A stretch of 64,000 bases of DNA, taken from Gemmatimonadaceae bacterium (GTDB taxonomy: Bacteria; Gemmatimonadota; Gemmatimonadetes; Gemmatimonadales; Gemmatimonadaceae). Under the pieces are notes generated by a model. It did not search any database, was not told the origin of the DNA, and saw nothing but the letters and a program-made list of their open reading frames with translations. The stretch lies in assembly GCA_025929535.1 (NCBI GenBank), contig JAICLZ010000001.1, positions 1 through 64,000 on the forward strand, written 5' to 3'. A program made the position numbers and the translations under genes. This document shows, piece after piece, positions 42,014 through 50,455 of this stretch; the stretch's first letter is position 1; every line of letters starts with the position of its first letter.

Positions 42014-42790
42014 TCATCGAGACGACTGCTCGAGAGCGGCGAAGGCCCTGCCCATGTAGGCGAACATGTCCGGCGTCGGTACCTCGCCGAGCTGTTGCTG
42101 CAGGGTTGGTCCCTCGTGCTCGTACATCGTCCTCACGGCCTGCGCGATCTTCGGATCGCCGCCCGTGAACTCCTCCACGAGTGCCTTCCATCGGCGCGCG
42201 ATCGCGATAATCTCCGGCGATGCCGGATCGACGCCGTCCGTGATCGCCTTGCGCACCTTCGGGATGATCTCGTTCCACTCGTCGCGCACCTCGTGCATGT
42301 GCGCATCGCCGATCGACGTTCGTCGCTCGCGGAGCACCTCGAGCTGCTCCGTCGTAAAGTATTTCTCCATGGCGATCGTCACCTGAATGATTTGGCAGAG
42401 GTCATCGATCGATGCGCTCTCCACCATGTCCAAATGTGTCGCGAGCGCTTGCAGGCGCTCGGCCAGGCGATTCTGCAGAGCGAGCTGCTCGTGCAGCCTG
42501 GCGAGATGCAGGTCGATCACTTCGCGAGGCGACATGGCCGCTCCGTCGAGCAGCTGCTTCACCTCCTCCAGCGGAATCCCCATCAGACGCAGCGACTGGA
42601 TCTGCTGCAGCCGAGCGATGTCCGCCTGCTGGTACAGGCGATGACCCGAGGGCGTGCGCAGCGATGGCGAGAGGAGCCCGATCTCGTCGTAGTGGTGGAG
42701 CGCGCGCACCGACATGCCGGTCCGGCTCGCGAGCTCCCCGACCTTCCACGGAGGAAGTGTCATCGTCTGGGGAAGCGTGTCAGTGGCCAC
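42014..42790 (-). CDS. MerR-family regulator with a TipAS-like effector domain
   Basis: A 258-residue regulator. The N-terminal MerR winged helix is clear: WKVGELASRTGMSVRALHHYDEIGLLSPSLRTPSGHRLYQQADIARLQQIQSLRLMGIPLEEVKQLL, followed by a dimerisation coiled coil and a C-terminal TipAS-type helical domain (YFTTEQLEVLRERR, WKALVEEFTGGDPKIAQAVRTMYEHEG, FAYMGRAFAALEQ). TipAS domains in actinomycetes bind thiopeptide antibiotics. Start is either GTG 42790 or ATG 42763; its promoter predicts transcription from close to 42790, which favours ATG 42763 or a leaderless GTG. A matching operator sits in the promoter. It is likely a self-regulating sensor of a small compound. Confidence 0.92.
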   Translation of the reverse strand: MATDTLPQTMTLPPWKVGELASRTGMSVRALHHYDEIGLLSPSLRTPSGHRLYQQADIARLQQIQSLRLMGIPLEEVKQLLDGAAMSPREVIDLHLARLHEQLALQNRLAERLQALATHLDMVESASIDDLCQIIQVTIAMEKYFTTEQLEVLRERRTSIGDAHMHEVRDEWNEIIPKVRKAITDGVDPASPEIIAIARRWKALVEEFTGGDPKIAQAVRTMYEHEGPTLQQQLGEVPTPDMFAYMGRAFAALEQSSR

Positions 42791-42796
42791 GGGAGC

Positions 42797-42827
42797 AGTG
42801 TAACTCCTCACGTTGCGTGAGGTGCAA
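42797..42827 (-). promoter_or_regulatory. MerR-type promoter with 19-bp spacer and internal operator
   Basis: On the minus strand a -35 TTGCAC (42822-42827) and a -10 TACACT (42797-42802) are separated by 19 bp, the over-long spacing typical of MerR-activated promoters. The spacer holds the palindrome CCTCACG-CAA-CGTGAGG (42806-42822; read on the plus strand with centre TTG), i.e. 7-bp perfect arms, the type of site MerR/TipA proteins bind to twist the promoter. It lies directly upstream of the regulator's own start, so autoregulation is expected. Confidence 0.85.
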
Positions 42828-42917
42828 GAGGCGCTCGAAAAAAGTTCGAGGCTGACGAGGCGGCGTTGCCGACATGGCGAGCTCCGCGCACACGCGCGCA
42901 ACCACCCTCATACGAAA

Positions 42918-43985
42918 TTACCGCGCGGTGAAGTCCGTCTGCTGATCCACCCGGCGACACGCCTCGGCCAGCAGCGTTGCGGCACGATCGACGTCCTCGA
43001 GGCTCACGAGCTCGTTCGGCGAATGCATGTAGCGATTCGGGACGGAGACGAGCGCCGTCGCGATTCCCTGCGCCGCGACGTGAATCGCGTCCGCATCCGT
43101 GGAGGTGTCGCGCCCTGAGGCCTGCAGTGTGTAGGGCATCTGAAGCTCGTCCGCCGCGCCGCGCAAAATGCGGAAGACCACCGGGCTGATGATCGATCCA
43201 CGCGTGAGCACCGGCCCGCTGCCGATCGCGTGCTCACCGAGCTCCTTCTTTTCGACGCCGGGATGATCGGTGGCGAAGGTGACGTCGACGACGATCGCCA
43301 TCTGCGCGCCGATGCACGACGCGCACACGCCGGCGCCCCCACCGCGGAACGCGATCTCCTCCTGTGTGGTTGCCGCCGCAACCACCTTCGCCTTGCCGGG
43401 CTTCTCGCTGTAGCGGCGCAGCGCCTCGAGCACCACGAACGCGCCGATGCGATCATCGACGGAGCGGGAAACGATGCGACCGTTCGGCAGCAGCACACTT
43501 TTCGAGTCGATCACGCCCGCGTCGCCCACACTCAGCCGCGCGCTCGCCTCGGACCGGCTCGACGCACCGATGTCCACCCAGAGGTCGGTCATCTTCGACG
43601 CCTTGTCGCGGTCCTCGGCCTTCATGAGATGGATCGGCTTCTTGCCCACGATGCCGATGACGTCGCCGCTGGTGCCGAGAAAGCGGATGCGCTGCGCGAC
43701 GAGCACCTGCGGGTCCCAGCCGCCGATCCCGGCGATGTGGATGTACCCATCCTCATCGATGTGCTGGATGATGACGCCGATCTCGTCAATGTGGCCGGCG
43801 AGCATGATGACGGGCCGGCCATCGGGATTGATGGTTGCCATGCTGTTGCCGTGTACGTCCGACTGCACGGCCGCGAACTTCGCCGCCTCCTCGCGCCAGA
43901 CCCGGGCGGGCGCCGACTCGAACCCGGAAGGCCCGGGGGTATCGAGCAGCCGCTCGAGGAAGGTGATCGACGTATCGCTCAGCAT
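42918..43985 (-). CDS. M42-family metallopeptidase (glutamyl aminopeptidase / endoglucanase-like)
   Basis: A 355-residue cytosolic tetrahedral aminopeptidase family member. Metal and catalytic blocks: TPGPSGFE, LAGHIDEIGVIIQHI, GIGGWDPQVLVAQRI, DDRIGAFVVLEAL, AATTQEEIAFRGG and VDVTFATDHPG. The family digests short peptides released by the proteasome or other proteases, often needing Co/Zn. Length matches (340-370). It stands alone downstream of the BtuF-like gene (86-bp gap). Confidence 0.93.
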   Translation of the reverse strand: MLSDTSITFLERLLDTPGPSGFESAPARVWREEAAKFAAVQSDVHGNSMATINPDGRPVIMLAGHIDEIGVIIQHIDEDGYIHIAGIGGWDPQVLVAQRIRFLGTSGDVIGIVGKKPIHLMKAEDRDKASKMTDLWVDIGASSRSEASARLSVGDAGVIDSKSVLLPNGRIVSRSVDDRIGAFVVLEALRRYSEKPGKAKVVAAATTQEEIAFRGGGAGVCASCIGAQMAIVVDVTFATDHPGVEKKELGEHAIGSGPVLTRGSIISPVVFRILRGAADELQMPYTLQASGRDTSTDADAIHVAAQGIATALVSVPNRYMHSPNELVSLEDVDRAATLLAEACRRVDQQTDFTAR

Positions 43986-44071
43986 GGTTATGGAAGTGGT
44001 GAAAGGGTGACGGGCGTCCGGTGGCAGGAAATGATAACCGCTACCGTCAGCGAAACGTCAGTGACACGCGC

Positions 44072-44989
44072 TCAGGCGATGTGGAGCTCGATGGCGCGCG
44101 TGCGGGATGGGCGTGGAAACACCGTTGGATGAAATATTTCGGCCAGCGTCTCGACTCCATCAACGAGGCGTGGCCCGGGCCGGCTGAACAGCCCTCCGGA
44201 ATCCACTGCCCACGTCCGCCGATGGGCGAGCCAGGCCCATTCCTTCTTTTTCGCCTGCATCTCGCCTTCCGCGGCTGCGCGCACGACGCCGTAGCCGCAT
44301 GGCGCAAAGATTATCGTATCCGCATTTGCGGCAGCGAGCTCGTCCATCGTCACCTTCCGCGACCGCTCCCCCGCCTTGGCGAGCACCTCGATTCCTCCTG
44401 CGCGCCGCACCATCTGCGGCACCCAGTGCCCGGCGTTGTAAATGGGATCCGTCCACTCGAGCACCGCTACTCGCGGTCGCGGGACTGTGGCCGCGACCAA
44501 TCGATGATGCACTTTGCTCAAGCGCGCCTCCAACCCGTCGACCAGCACCTCCGATATCGGCGATAGTTCGATGATGGAGGCCACGCGATGGATGTCGTTG
44601 AACATCTCCTCGAGCGAGTTGGCGGACAGCGCGAGCACGATCGGAGGCTCGCGAAGGCTCTCCGCAATGATGCGCACGTCTCCTTCGCGGATCGCGCACA
44701 CATCGCAGATCCCCTGGGTGATGATGACGTCCGGCTCGAGGTCGGCGATCGCCTGCGCATCGAGCACGTGCAGCGATTCGCCCAGCGTGTCGGCCACGCG
44801 CACCATCCGGTCGATCTCGGCGGGTGCTGCGCGCTCATCGAGCGTCGTGCGAGTGACTCGCGGAATTCCCGAATCCAGGAGCTCCGTCGGATAATCGCTG
44901 TCGTGCGAGATGCCGACGAGCGAGCTCGCGGCTCCCAGCGCGCACACCATCTCGGTGGCGGCCGGGAAGAGCGAGATGATTCGCATCAC
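44072..44989 (-). CDS. Cobalamin-binding-like (BtuF / helical-backbone receptor fold) protein without export signal
   Basis: A 305-residue member of the BtuF/FepB-type periplasmic-binding fold. The start is MMRIISLFPAATEMVCALGAASSLVGISHDSDYP, which begins straight in the folded domain and shows no signal peptide or lipobox, so it is predicted cytosolic. Motif ITQGICDVCAIREGD and the second lobe VAVLEWTDPIYNAGHWVPQMVRRAGG match a family annotated as cobalamin-binding. Its ATG overlaps the stop of the OPT transporter gene (ATGA), so it is co-translated with it. B12 binding is only family inference; the window does contain a B12-dependent MetH. Confidence 0.8.
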   Translation of the reverse strand: MMRIISLFPAATEMVCALGAASSLVGISHDSDYPTELLDSGIPRVTRTTLDERAAPAEIDRMVRVADTLGESLHVLDAQAIADLEPDVIITQGICDVCAIREGDVRIIAESLREPPIVLALSANSLEEMFNDIHRVASIIELSPISEVLVDGLEARLSKVHHRLVAATVPRPRVAVLEWTDPIYNAGHWVPQMVRRAGGIEVLAKAGERSRKVTMDELAAANADTIIFAPCGYGVVRAAAEGEMQAKKKEWAWLAHRRTWAVDSGGLFSRPGPRLVDGVETLAEIFHPTVFPRPSRTRAIELHIA

Positions 44990-47214
44990 TCCTCGCGGCC
45001 GCCGCCCGCGCGCCCGACGCGGTACAATGGCACCGCGAGGAAGAGCACGTAGAGGATGATCGCCGCCGCGGCGCTCGCGCCCACGAAGCCGACGTTCTTC
45101 GAGAAGTCGATCATGTCCGCAACGGTGCGGCTGTCGGAGAGCTTCCAGATCGCGAGCACCGACAGCACGACGCCCATGATTGCGCCGCCCGCGATCAGCC
45201 CCGATGAGAACAGCACGCCCGGTCCCGAATCAGCTTTTGCCCCAACACGCTCTTCGGCCGGCAGCCGCTGCTCGACGAGCCAGCGCACGACGCCTCCCAT
45301 GAACATCGTCGCCGATGTGGAGATCGGGAGATACACGCCCACGGCCACGGGCAACGACGGAATACCGAGGATCTCGATCGCGATCGCGAGGAACGCGCCG
45401 ATGAGGATGAGCCCCCACGGCAGCTTCTGCGTGAGAATTCCGTCGACGACGAGCGCCATGATCTGCGCCTTTGGCGAGTCGAGCTTCTCGACGGTGCGCC
45501 CGCTCACGTCCTGCGGATAGCGGCCGGCGATTCCGGGATCCACGAGGTAGTGGATGGTATGCTGTGCATCCACGAGATACTTGCCGGCCGGTGCACCGCC
45601 CTGCGTTTCGTAGAGATGACCAACCTGGTACGCGACACCCTTCACGGTCTCCGTTGCCCCAGCGTCGATCGTCGACACGACGACGCCCGGGTAGCTCTTC
45701 TCGACGATCGTGCGATGCGCGCTGTTGAGCAACGCGATCATCCCGCCAATGAGCAGCGCCGACGTCGTCACGCCGAAGAGGAGGCCGATCTGCTGCCGCG
45801 CGGGCGTTGCGCCGACGATGAATCCGGTCTTGAGATCCTGCGACGTCGCGCCGGCCACGGCTGCCGCCACGCAGACCACGCCGCCGATCGTGAGCGCGAG
45901 CACGCGGTGCTCGACACCGGTCCATCCGATCGCGAGAAAGATCAGCGCCGTGAGCAGCACGGTGGCGACGGTCATTCCGGAGATCGGATTGGACGACGCG
46001 CCGATCTGCCCGGTGATGCGGCTCGAGACGGTGACGAACAGGAAGGCGAAGCCGACGGCCAGTACCGCCGCGAAGATGTTGATCGAGATCTGCGGCAGCG
46101 CGATCATCCCGATCGCGCACGCGAGAACTCCCAGGAGCACCACGCTCATCGGCATGTCCCGAGCGGTGCGCGGTTGCGCGGTGCTGCTCGAGCGATCGCC
46201 CGACGAGCGGCGAAAGCCGCCCGCGAGTGCCGAGACGATCGTGGGCATGGAGCGCAGCAGGCTGATGATTCCTGCCGCCGTGACCGCGCCGGCGCCGATG
46301 TAGTACACGTAGTTCGCGCGCACCGCGGTCGCGTCCATGTCGCTGATGAGCCCCGTGCCTGGCGGAATGATTGTCGTGAGCCCGGCGCCGAAGAGCTTGA
46401 TCGTGGGAATGAGCACGAAATAGGAGAGGCAGCCGCCCGCGAACAGGTAGCCCGCGATCCGCGGGCCGATGATGTACCCCACGCCCGTGAGCTCAGGGCT
46501 GATCTCCGCGCGAATCTCGCCGAACAGCTCGATTCTGCCGCTCGGTGCGATCCGCTGGAATACGTAGCGGGGAACCTCCTGCCAGAGATGCAGCCCGCTC
46601 ACCACAAACTTGTACAGCGCCGCGAGCCCGAATCCCAGAAACACCGTGCGCGCCTGCACGCCCCGCTCCTCGCCGACGATCAGCACCTCGGCCGCAGCGG
46701 TTCCCTCGGGATACTTGAGTGTCTTTCGCTCCTTCACGATCAGCGCGTTGCGCAGCGGGATCATGAGGAAGACGCCGAGCAGTCCGCCAACGACTGCCAC
46801 GGCCGCGACCTTCGTCCACGGCAGGTTGTAGCCGAGCAAGAGGAGAGCGGGCAGCGTGAACACGATTCCCGCGGCGACCGACTCGCCTGCGGATCCCGTG
46901 GTCTGCACCATGTTGTTCTGCAGAATCGTTGCGGGCTTCGCGCCGAACGACTTCGAGATGTATCGGAAGATCGTGATCGAGAGCACCGAGATCGGAATCG
47001 ATGCGCTGACCGTCAGTCCCACCTTGAGCGCGAGATAGACGCTGGAAAGCGCGAAGACGAGCCCGAGCACGATGCCGAGCGCGATCGCGCCGGGTGTGAG
47101 CTCCGCGAGATTCCTGTCAGGCGAGACATATGGAACGTGCTCGCCGTCGAAATCGGCGGCGAGCGGGATCTTGTCTGCCTCCGCGTCGAGCGGTGGCTGG
47201 GTGATGATCGACAT
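44986..47214 (-). CDS. OPT-family oligopeptide/metal-chelate transporter
   Basis: A 742-residue integral membrane protein with about 14-16 helices. Supporting blocks: LTPGAIALGIVLGLVFALSSVYLALKVGLTVSASIPISVL, GAKPATILQNNMVQTTGSAGESVAAGIVFTLPALLLLGY, FVSGLHLWQEVPR and GASSNPISGMTVATVLLTALIFL. A globular insertion lies between helices around residues 530-590. OPT proteins import peptides or metal chelates. ATG 47214 is preceded by GAGGAG at 4 nt, so the longer ORF is not used. Overlaps the BtuF-like gene. Confidence 0.93.
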   Translation of the reverse strand: MSIITQPPLDAEADKIPLAADFDGEHVPYVSPDRNLAELTPGAIALGIVLGLVFALSSVYLALKVGLTVSASIPISVLSITIFRYISKSFGAKPATILQNNMVQTTGSAGESVAAGIVFTLPALLLLGYNLPWTKVAAVAVVGGLLGVFLMIPLRNALIVKERKTLKYPEGTAAAEVLIVGEERGVQARTVFLGFGLAALYKFVVSGLHLWQEVPRYVFQRIAPSGRIELFGEIRAEISPELTGVGYIIGPRIAGYLFAGGCLSYFVLIPTIKLFGAGLTTIIPPGTGLISDMDATAVRANYVYYIGAGAVTAAGIISLLRSMPTIVSALAGGFRRSSGDRSSSTAQPRTARDMPMSVVLLGVLACAIGMIALPQISINIFAAVLAVGFAFLFVTVSSRITGQIGASSNPISGMTVATVLLTALIFLAIGWTGVEHRVLALTIGGVVCVAAAVAGATSQDLKTGFIVGATPARQQIGLLFGVTTSALLIGGMIALLNSAHRTIVEKSYPGVVVSTIDAGATETVKGVAYQVGHLYETQGGAPAGKYLVDAQHTIHYLVDPGIAGRYPQDVSGRTVEKLDSPKAQIMALVVDGILTQKLPWGLILIGAFLAIAIEILGIPSLPVAVGVYLPISTSATMFMGGVVRWLVEQRLPAEERVGAKADSGPGVLFSSGLIAGGAIMGVVLSVLAIWKLSDSRTVADMIDFSKNVGFVGASAAAAIILYVLFLAVPLYRVGRAGGGREE

Positions 47215-47306
47215 GTGCTCCTCGTCGAGTGACCGGGCAATATGGCCGTCCGGCATCGGCTCGGGGAAGAGACGGGTGATTCCCGAGTGCACGGCGCGTG
47301 CGCATG

Positions 47307-48251
47307 CTACGGCAGGGCCCGTGTCCGCGCCTCGGCCTTGGCCACTGCGCTCCGGCGCGCGCGCCACGCGAGCCAACCCACAGCCGCCACTATGGCGCCG
47401 AGCGGGAGCAGCGTTCCCATGGCCGCGATCACGCCTGCAGCGAAGGCGATGAAGTTCCGCCACGACTGGCGGAATGCTTCCCCGAGCACGCCCCAGCTTC
47501 CCGTGCCGGCGACGACCGGGAGCTTTTCGTGAACGGTGACCGCGAGGGTGCTCATCGCGGCGCGCCTGCGGAGATAGCGCATGCGCCCTTCCTGCCGCTC
47601 GATCTCCTCGCGCACGCGCGCGAGCTCGCGCTCCACGGCGAGCACGTCGCTGAGCTTCCCGGTGCGCGTACCCAGGATGCCGATCAGGCGCTGCTCCAGC
47701 TTGCGCCCGTTCTCCGCGCGCGCGGCGACGTCGACGAACTCCTCACCCACATCCTCCGCACTCACGTTCACGGATTCGAGATGGCCGATCGGCTGAAGGC
47801 CGTTGACCGCCTCGTCGAAGCGCCCGGAAGGGATCTTGATCTCGAGCGTTGCCGCGTGCGACTGGTCGGTGCCGGCCACGATCGAGCTGTTCGCGATGTA
47901 GCCTCCAACGCGCACCGCGAGGGCGCGCACCGCGCGAACGCCCTGCTGCAGCGAGTCGACCTCCACGCTCGCCTGACCCGTGCGAATGATCATCGAGCTG
48001 ACGACGGAATCGCTCGTGGTGTGAGCTCCGGGAATCTGAATCGCTGCGGCGTCGAGCGCTGCCGGCGACTCCGGCTTCGGCGCGCCGGCAGCGTTCCCCG
48101 CACTTTCCTTGAGCGCGGGTGCGTCGCTTCGTCCGAGCGCCATGGACTGCGAGACTTCATCGCGCGAGCGTCTCTCGGCGGGAGTTGCAGTGCCGCGATT
48201 GCAGGCGGCGAGCAGCGCGGCGATGCCCAGCAGAACGGATGTACTCCGCAT
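47307..48251 (-). CDS. DUF4349-domain lipoprotein
   Basis: A 314-residue exported lipoprotein (lipobox LLAAC). After a Pro/Ala linker the DUF4349 body is seen: SMIIRTGQASVEVDSLQQGVRAVRALAVRVGGYIANSS, VSAEDVGEEFVDVAARAENGRKLEQRLIGIL, a coiled coil (LSDVLAVERELARVREEIERQEGRMRYLRRRAAMSTLAVTV), and one C-terminal transmembrane helix (FIAFAAGVIAAMGTLLPLGAIVAAVGWLAW). Function of the domain is unknown. It lies between the histidine kinase and the OPT gene on the same strand, each with about 100-bp gaps. Confidence 0.88.
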   Translation of the reverse strand: MRSTSVLLGIAALLAACNRGTATPAERRSRDEVSQSMALGRSDAPALKESAGNAAGAPKPESPAALDAAAIQIPGAHTTSDSVVSSMIIRTGQASVEVDSLQQGVRAVRALAVRVGGYIANSSIVAGTDQSHAATLEIKIPSGRFDEAVNGLQPIGHLESVNVSAEDVGEEFVDVAARAENGRKLEQRLIGILGTRTGKLSDVLAVERELARVREEIERQEGRMRYLRRRAAMSTLAVTVHEKLPVVAGTGSWGVLGEAFRQSWRNFIAFAAGVIAAMGTLLPLGAIVAAVGWLAWRARRSAVAKAEARTRALP

Positions 48252-48351
48252 GTCGTCCTCGATGTGAGCGGCGGGCCGACGTGGCCCGCACACTCATGAG
48301 ACGTTGCCGACAAGCGGTCTTGCACACGCCGGGCGGCGGTGGCGCGCCCGG

Positions 48352-50286
48352 CTAGCTCTCGATGGTTGCGCCCAGCGCGGTGAGCGCGCCTCGAAGATCG
48401 TTGAGCAGCGCCTCGGGATGCTCGTGCCCTTCGTACACCACCTCTGCTGCCACGCGCCGCATCCATTCCTGCTGATCGCCGGTGCCATCGCTGCGCGTGA
48501 TCACGACCGTGCGCACGTTCTCCAACCGGTGGTCGTCGGACACGAAGTCGAGCACGCGCTTCACATCGGGCTCCGGCATGGTCACGTCCAGAAAGAGAAG
48601 ATCCGACGGCTCCTTTTCCAGCGCCGCGATGCATGCACTGCCCGTGTCGCACGTGCGCACGCGCACGCCGAGCGAGCGGAGCAGATCCGCCAGCAGCGTG
48701 CGCGCGTCGTAGTCGTCGTCCACCACGAGCGCGCTGTGCATCGTCTTCCGCTCGCGAAGACGCTCCAGCACATCGATCAGCACCCGGCGGTCGACGGGCT
48801 TGACCAGATAGTCCGCGACGCCGAGCGAGAAGCCGAGCGAGCGCTCGGAAACGATCGACATGACGATCACCGGCGTGCGGCAGAGCTCCGGATCATTTTT
48901 TATCTCGCGCAGCACCTGCCAGCCGTCCTTCTCCGGCATCATGATGTCCAGCGTGATGGCGAACGGCTTCAGGATGCGCGCGAGCTCCATCCCACGGTCG
49001 CCGTTGAGTGCCCCGACCACGCGAAAGTGCGCCGGCGCGAGCGAGTCGCGAAGCAGCGAAATGACCTCCGGATCGTCGTCGATGGCGACGATGATCGGAT
49101 CGTTCGAGAGCATGGCTTCATCCGGGATGTCGCCCTGCTCGCCCACGAGCGCCTCGCCGAGCGGCCGGATGGGAAAGCGCATGGAGAACGAGGTGCCGTG
49201 TCCCGGCTCGCTCTTCACGCTCACGGTGCCGCCGAGCAGCTCGACGGTGCGCTTCACGATCGCGAGTCCCAGCCCGATGCCCTGAAAGCGGCGCGTGGTA
49301 CCGGACTCGATCTGGTGAAAGTCGTCGAAGATGTAGCCGATGTTCTCGGGGGCGATGCCGATGCCGGTATCGCGTACGTGGGTAACCATCGTGTCGCCCT
49401 CATCCTCTTCGACGGACAGCTCCACCTCACCGCCCTCGGGAGTGAACTTCACCGCGTTCGAGGCGAGGTTGAGCACCACCTGCTTGTACTTGGCACGATC
49501 GAGCCGCACGCGGCGCTTGATACGCGTGCGCACCGAGACGCGCAGATTCTTGTCGCGCGCGAAGGAGGCGGTCGCATCCTTGACTTCGGCGAGCACCGCG
49601 CTCGGATCGAACTCGTCGACGCGCAGCTCGGCGCGTCCCGACTCGATCTTCGCGAGATCGAGCACGTCGTCGATGAGCAGCTGGAGGTCCTTCGCACGCC
49701 GGACGATCGACTGCACCGCGCGCTCCTGCTGCGCGCTCACCGCTCCATAGACGCCATCGCGCAGCAATCCTGCGTAGCCCAGCACGGCGTTCAGCGGCGT
49801 GCGGAGCTCGTGCGACATCGTGGCGAGAAAGCGAGCCTTGGCCTCGCCCGCCTCGACGAGCGCGCGCGCTCGCAGCGCCAGCTGCTCGTTCGCGGCGAGG
49901 AGCTCCTGGCTGATCCGCGCATACTCGTCCGTCTGCGCTTCGGCGCGCTCGTGCGCGCGCTCCAGGGCAACGCGCTGCTCATCGAACTCGGCCGGCTGCC
50001 CCACGAGCCATCGGGTGTCGTCCTCGGCGATGACATAGAACGTGCGTGGCTTGGGATCACCGGCGCCCGTGAACGTGAGCTGCACCACCGGCTTTTCCAG
50101 CTCACCTCTGCCCAGAATTCGGTCTACCAGATCGCCGGCATCCTTTTCGACGGATTCGGCAAGCGAGCGGCCCTCCAGAGAATGGTCGAGCCCGAGCTCG
50201 CGCTCGAGCGCACCGTTGCTCTCGCAGAAGTTTCCTTGCGTGTCGAGCCCGAGTACCGGGAAAGGGAGAAGCGAAATGAGGCTCAC
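48352..50286 (-). CDS. Soluble hybrid histidine kinase with two receiver domains
   Basis: A 644-residue cytoplasmic sensor kinase. PAS-like domain (about 1-105: FPVLGLDTQGNFCESNGALERELGL), a coiled linker, HisKA with phospho-acceptor His159 in MSHELRTPLNAVLGYA, a HATPase domain (NLASNAVKFTPEGGEVEL, DTGIGIAPENIGYIFDDFHQ, GIGLGLAIVKRTVELLGG), then receiver 1 (DDDPEVISL, LDIMMPEKDGW, DYLVKPV) and receiver 2 (DDDYDAR, FLDVTMPEPDV). Receiver 2 lacks the usual Lys after VITRSDGT, so it is probably not normally phosphorylated. No transmembrane segment. Divergent from the M61 gene; 157 bp between. Confidence 0.93.
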   Translation of the reverse strand: MSLISLLPFPVLGLDTQGNFCESNGALERELGLDHSLEGRSLAESVEKDAGDLVDRILGRGELEKPVVQLTFTGAGDPKPRTFYVIAEDDTRWLVGQPAEFDEQRVALERAHERAEAQTDEYARISQELLAANEQLALRARALVEAGEAKARFLATMSHELRTPLNAVLGYAGLLRDGVYGAVSAQQERAVQSIVRRAKDLQLLIDDVLDLAKIESGRAELRVDEFDPSAVLAEVKDATASFARDKNLRVSVRTRIKRRVRLDRAKYKQVVLNLASNAVKFTPEGGEVELSVEEDEGDTMVTHVRDTGIGIAPENIGYIFDDFHQIESGTTRRFQGIGLGLAIVKRTVELLGGTVSVKSEPGHGTSFSMRFPIRPLGEALVGEQGDIPDEAMLSNDPIIVAIDDDPEVISLLRDSLAPAHFRVVGALNGDRGMELARILKPFAITLDIMMPEKDGWQVLREIKNDPELCRTPVIVMSIVSERSLGFSLGVADYLVKPVDRRVLIDVLERLRERKTMHSALVVDDDYDARTLLADLLRSLGVRVRTCDTGSACIAALEKEPSDLLFLDVTMPEPDVKRVLDFVSDDHRLENVRTVVITRSDGTGDQQEWMRRVAAEVVYEGHEHPEALLNDLRGALTALGATIES

Positions 50287-50455
50287 GGAAGTCGAGGAAT
50301 TTGAATCGAAGCGCGTATCTCGTTGTGTAGTATCGTGTTCGCCAACTATGGCCGTTAATGCAATTCATACGCCCATGGCACGTTGGGATGCTCCTCTCAG
50401 GCGTTAGTTTGCCCCAACCTCGAAACCAACCCCAATCCACCACGTGAGGCGTAAC

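Noticed and set aside
43986-44071. Terminator between the BtuF-like and M42 genes
   Set aside because: No stem with a T-run could be drawn on the minus strand.
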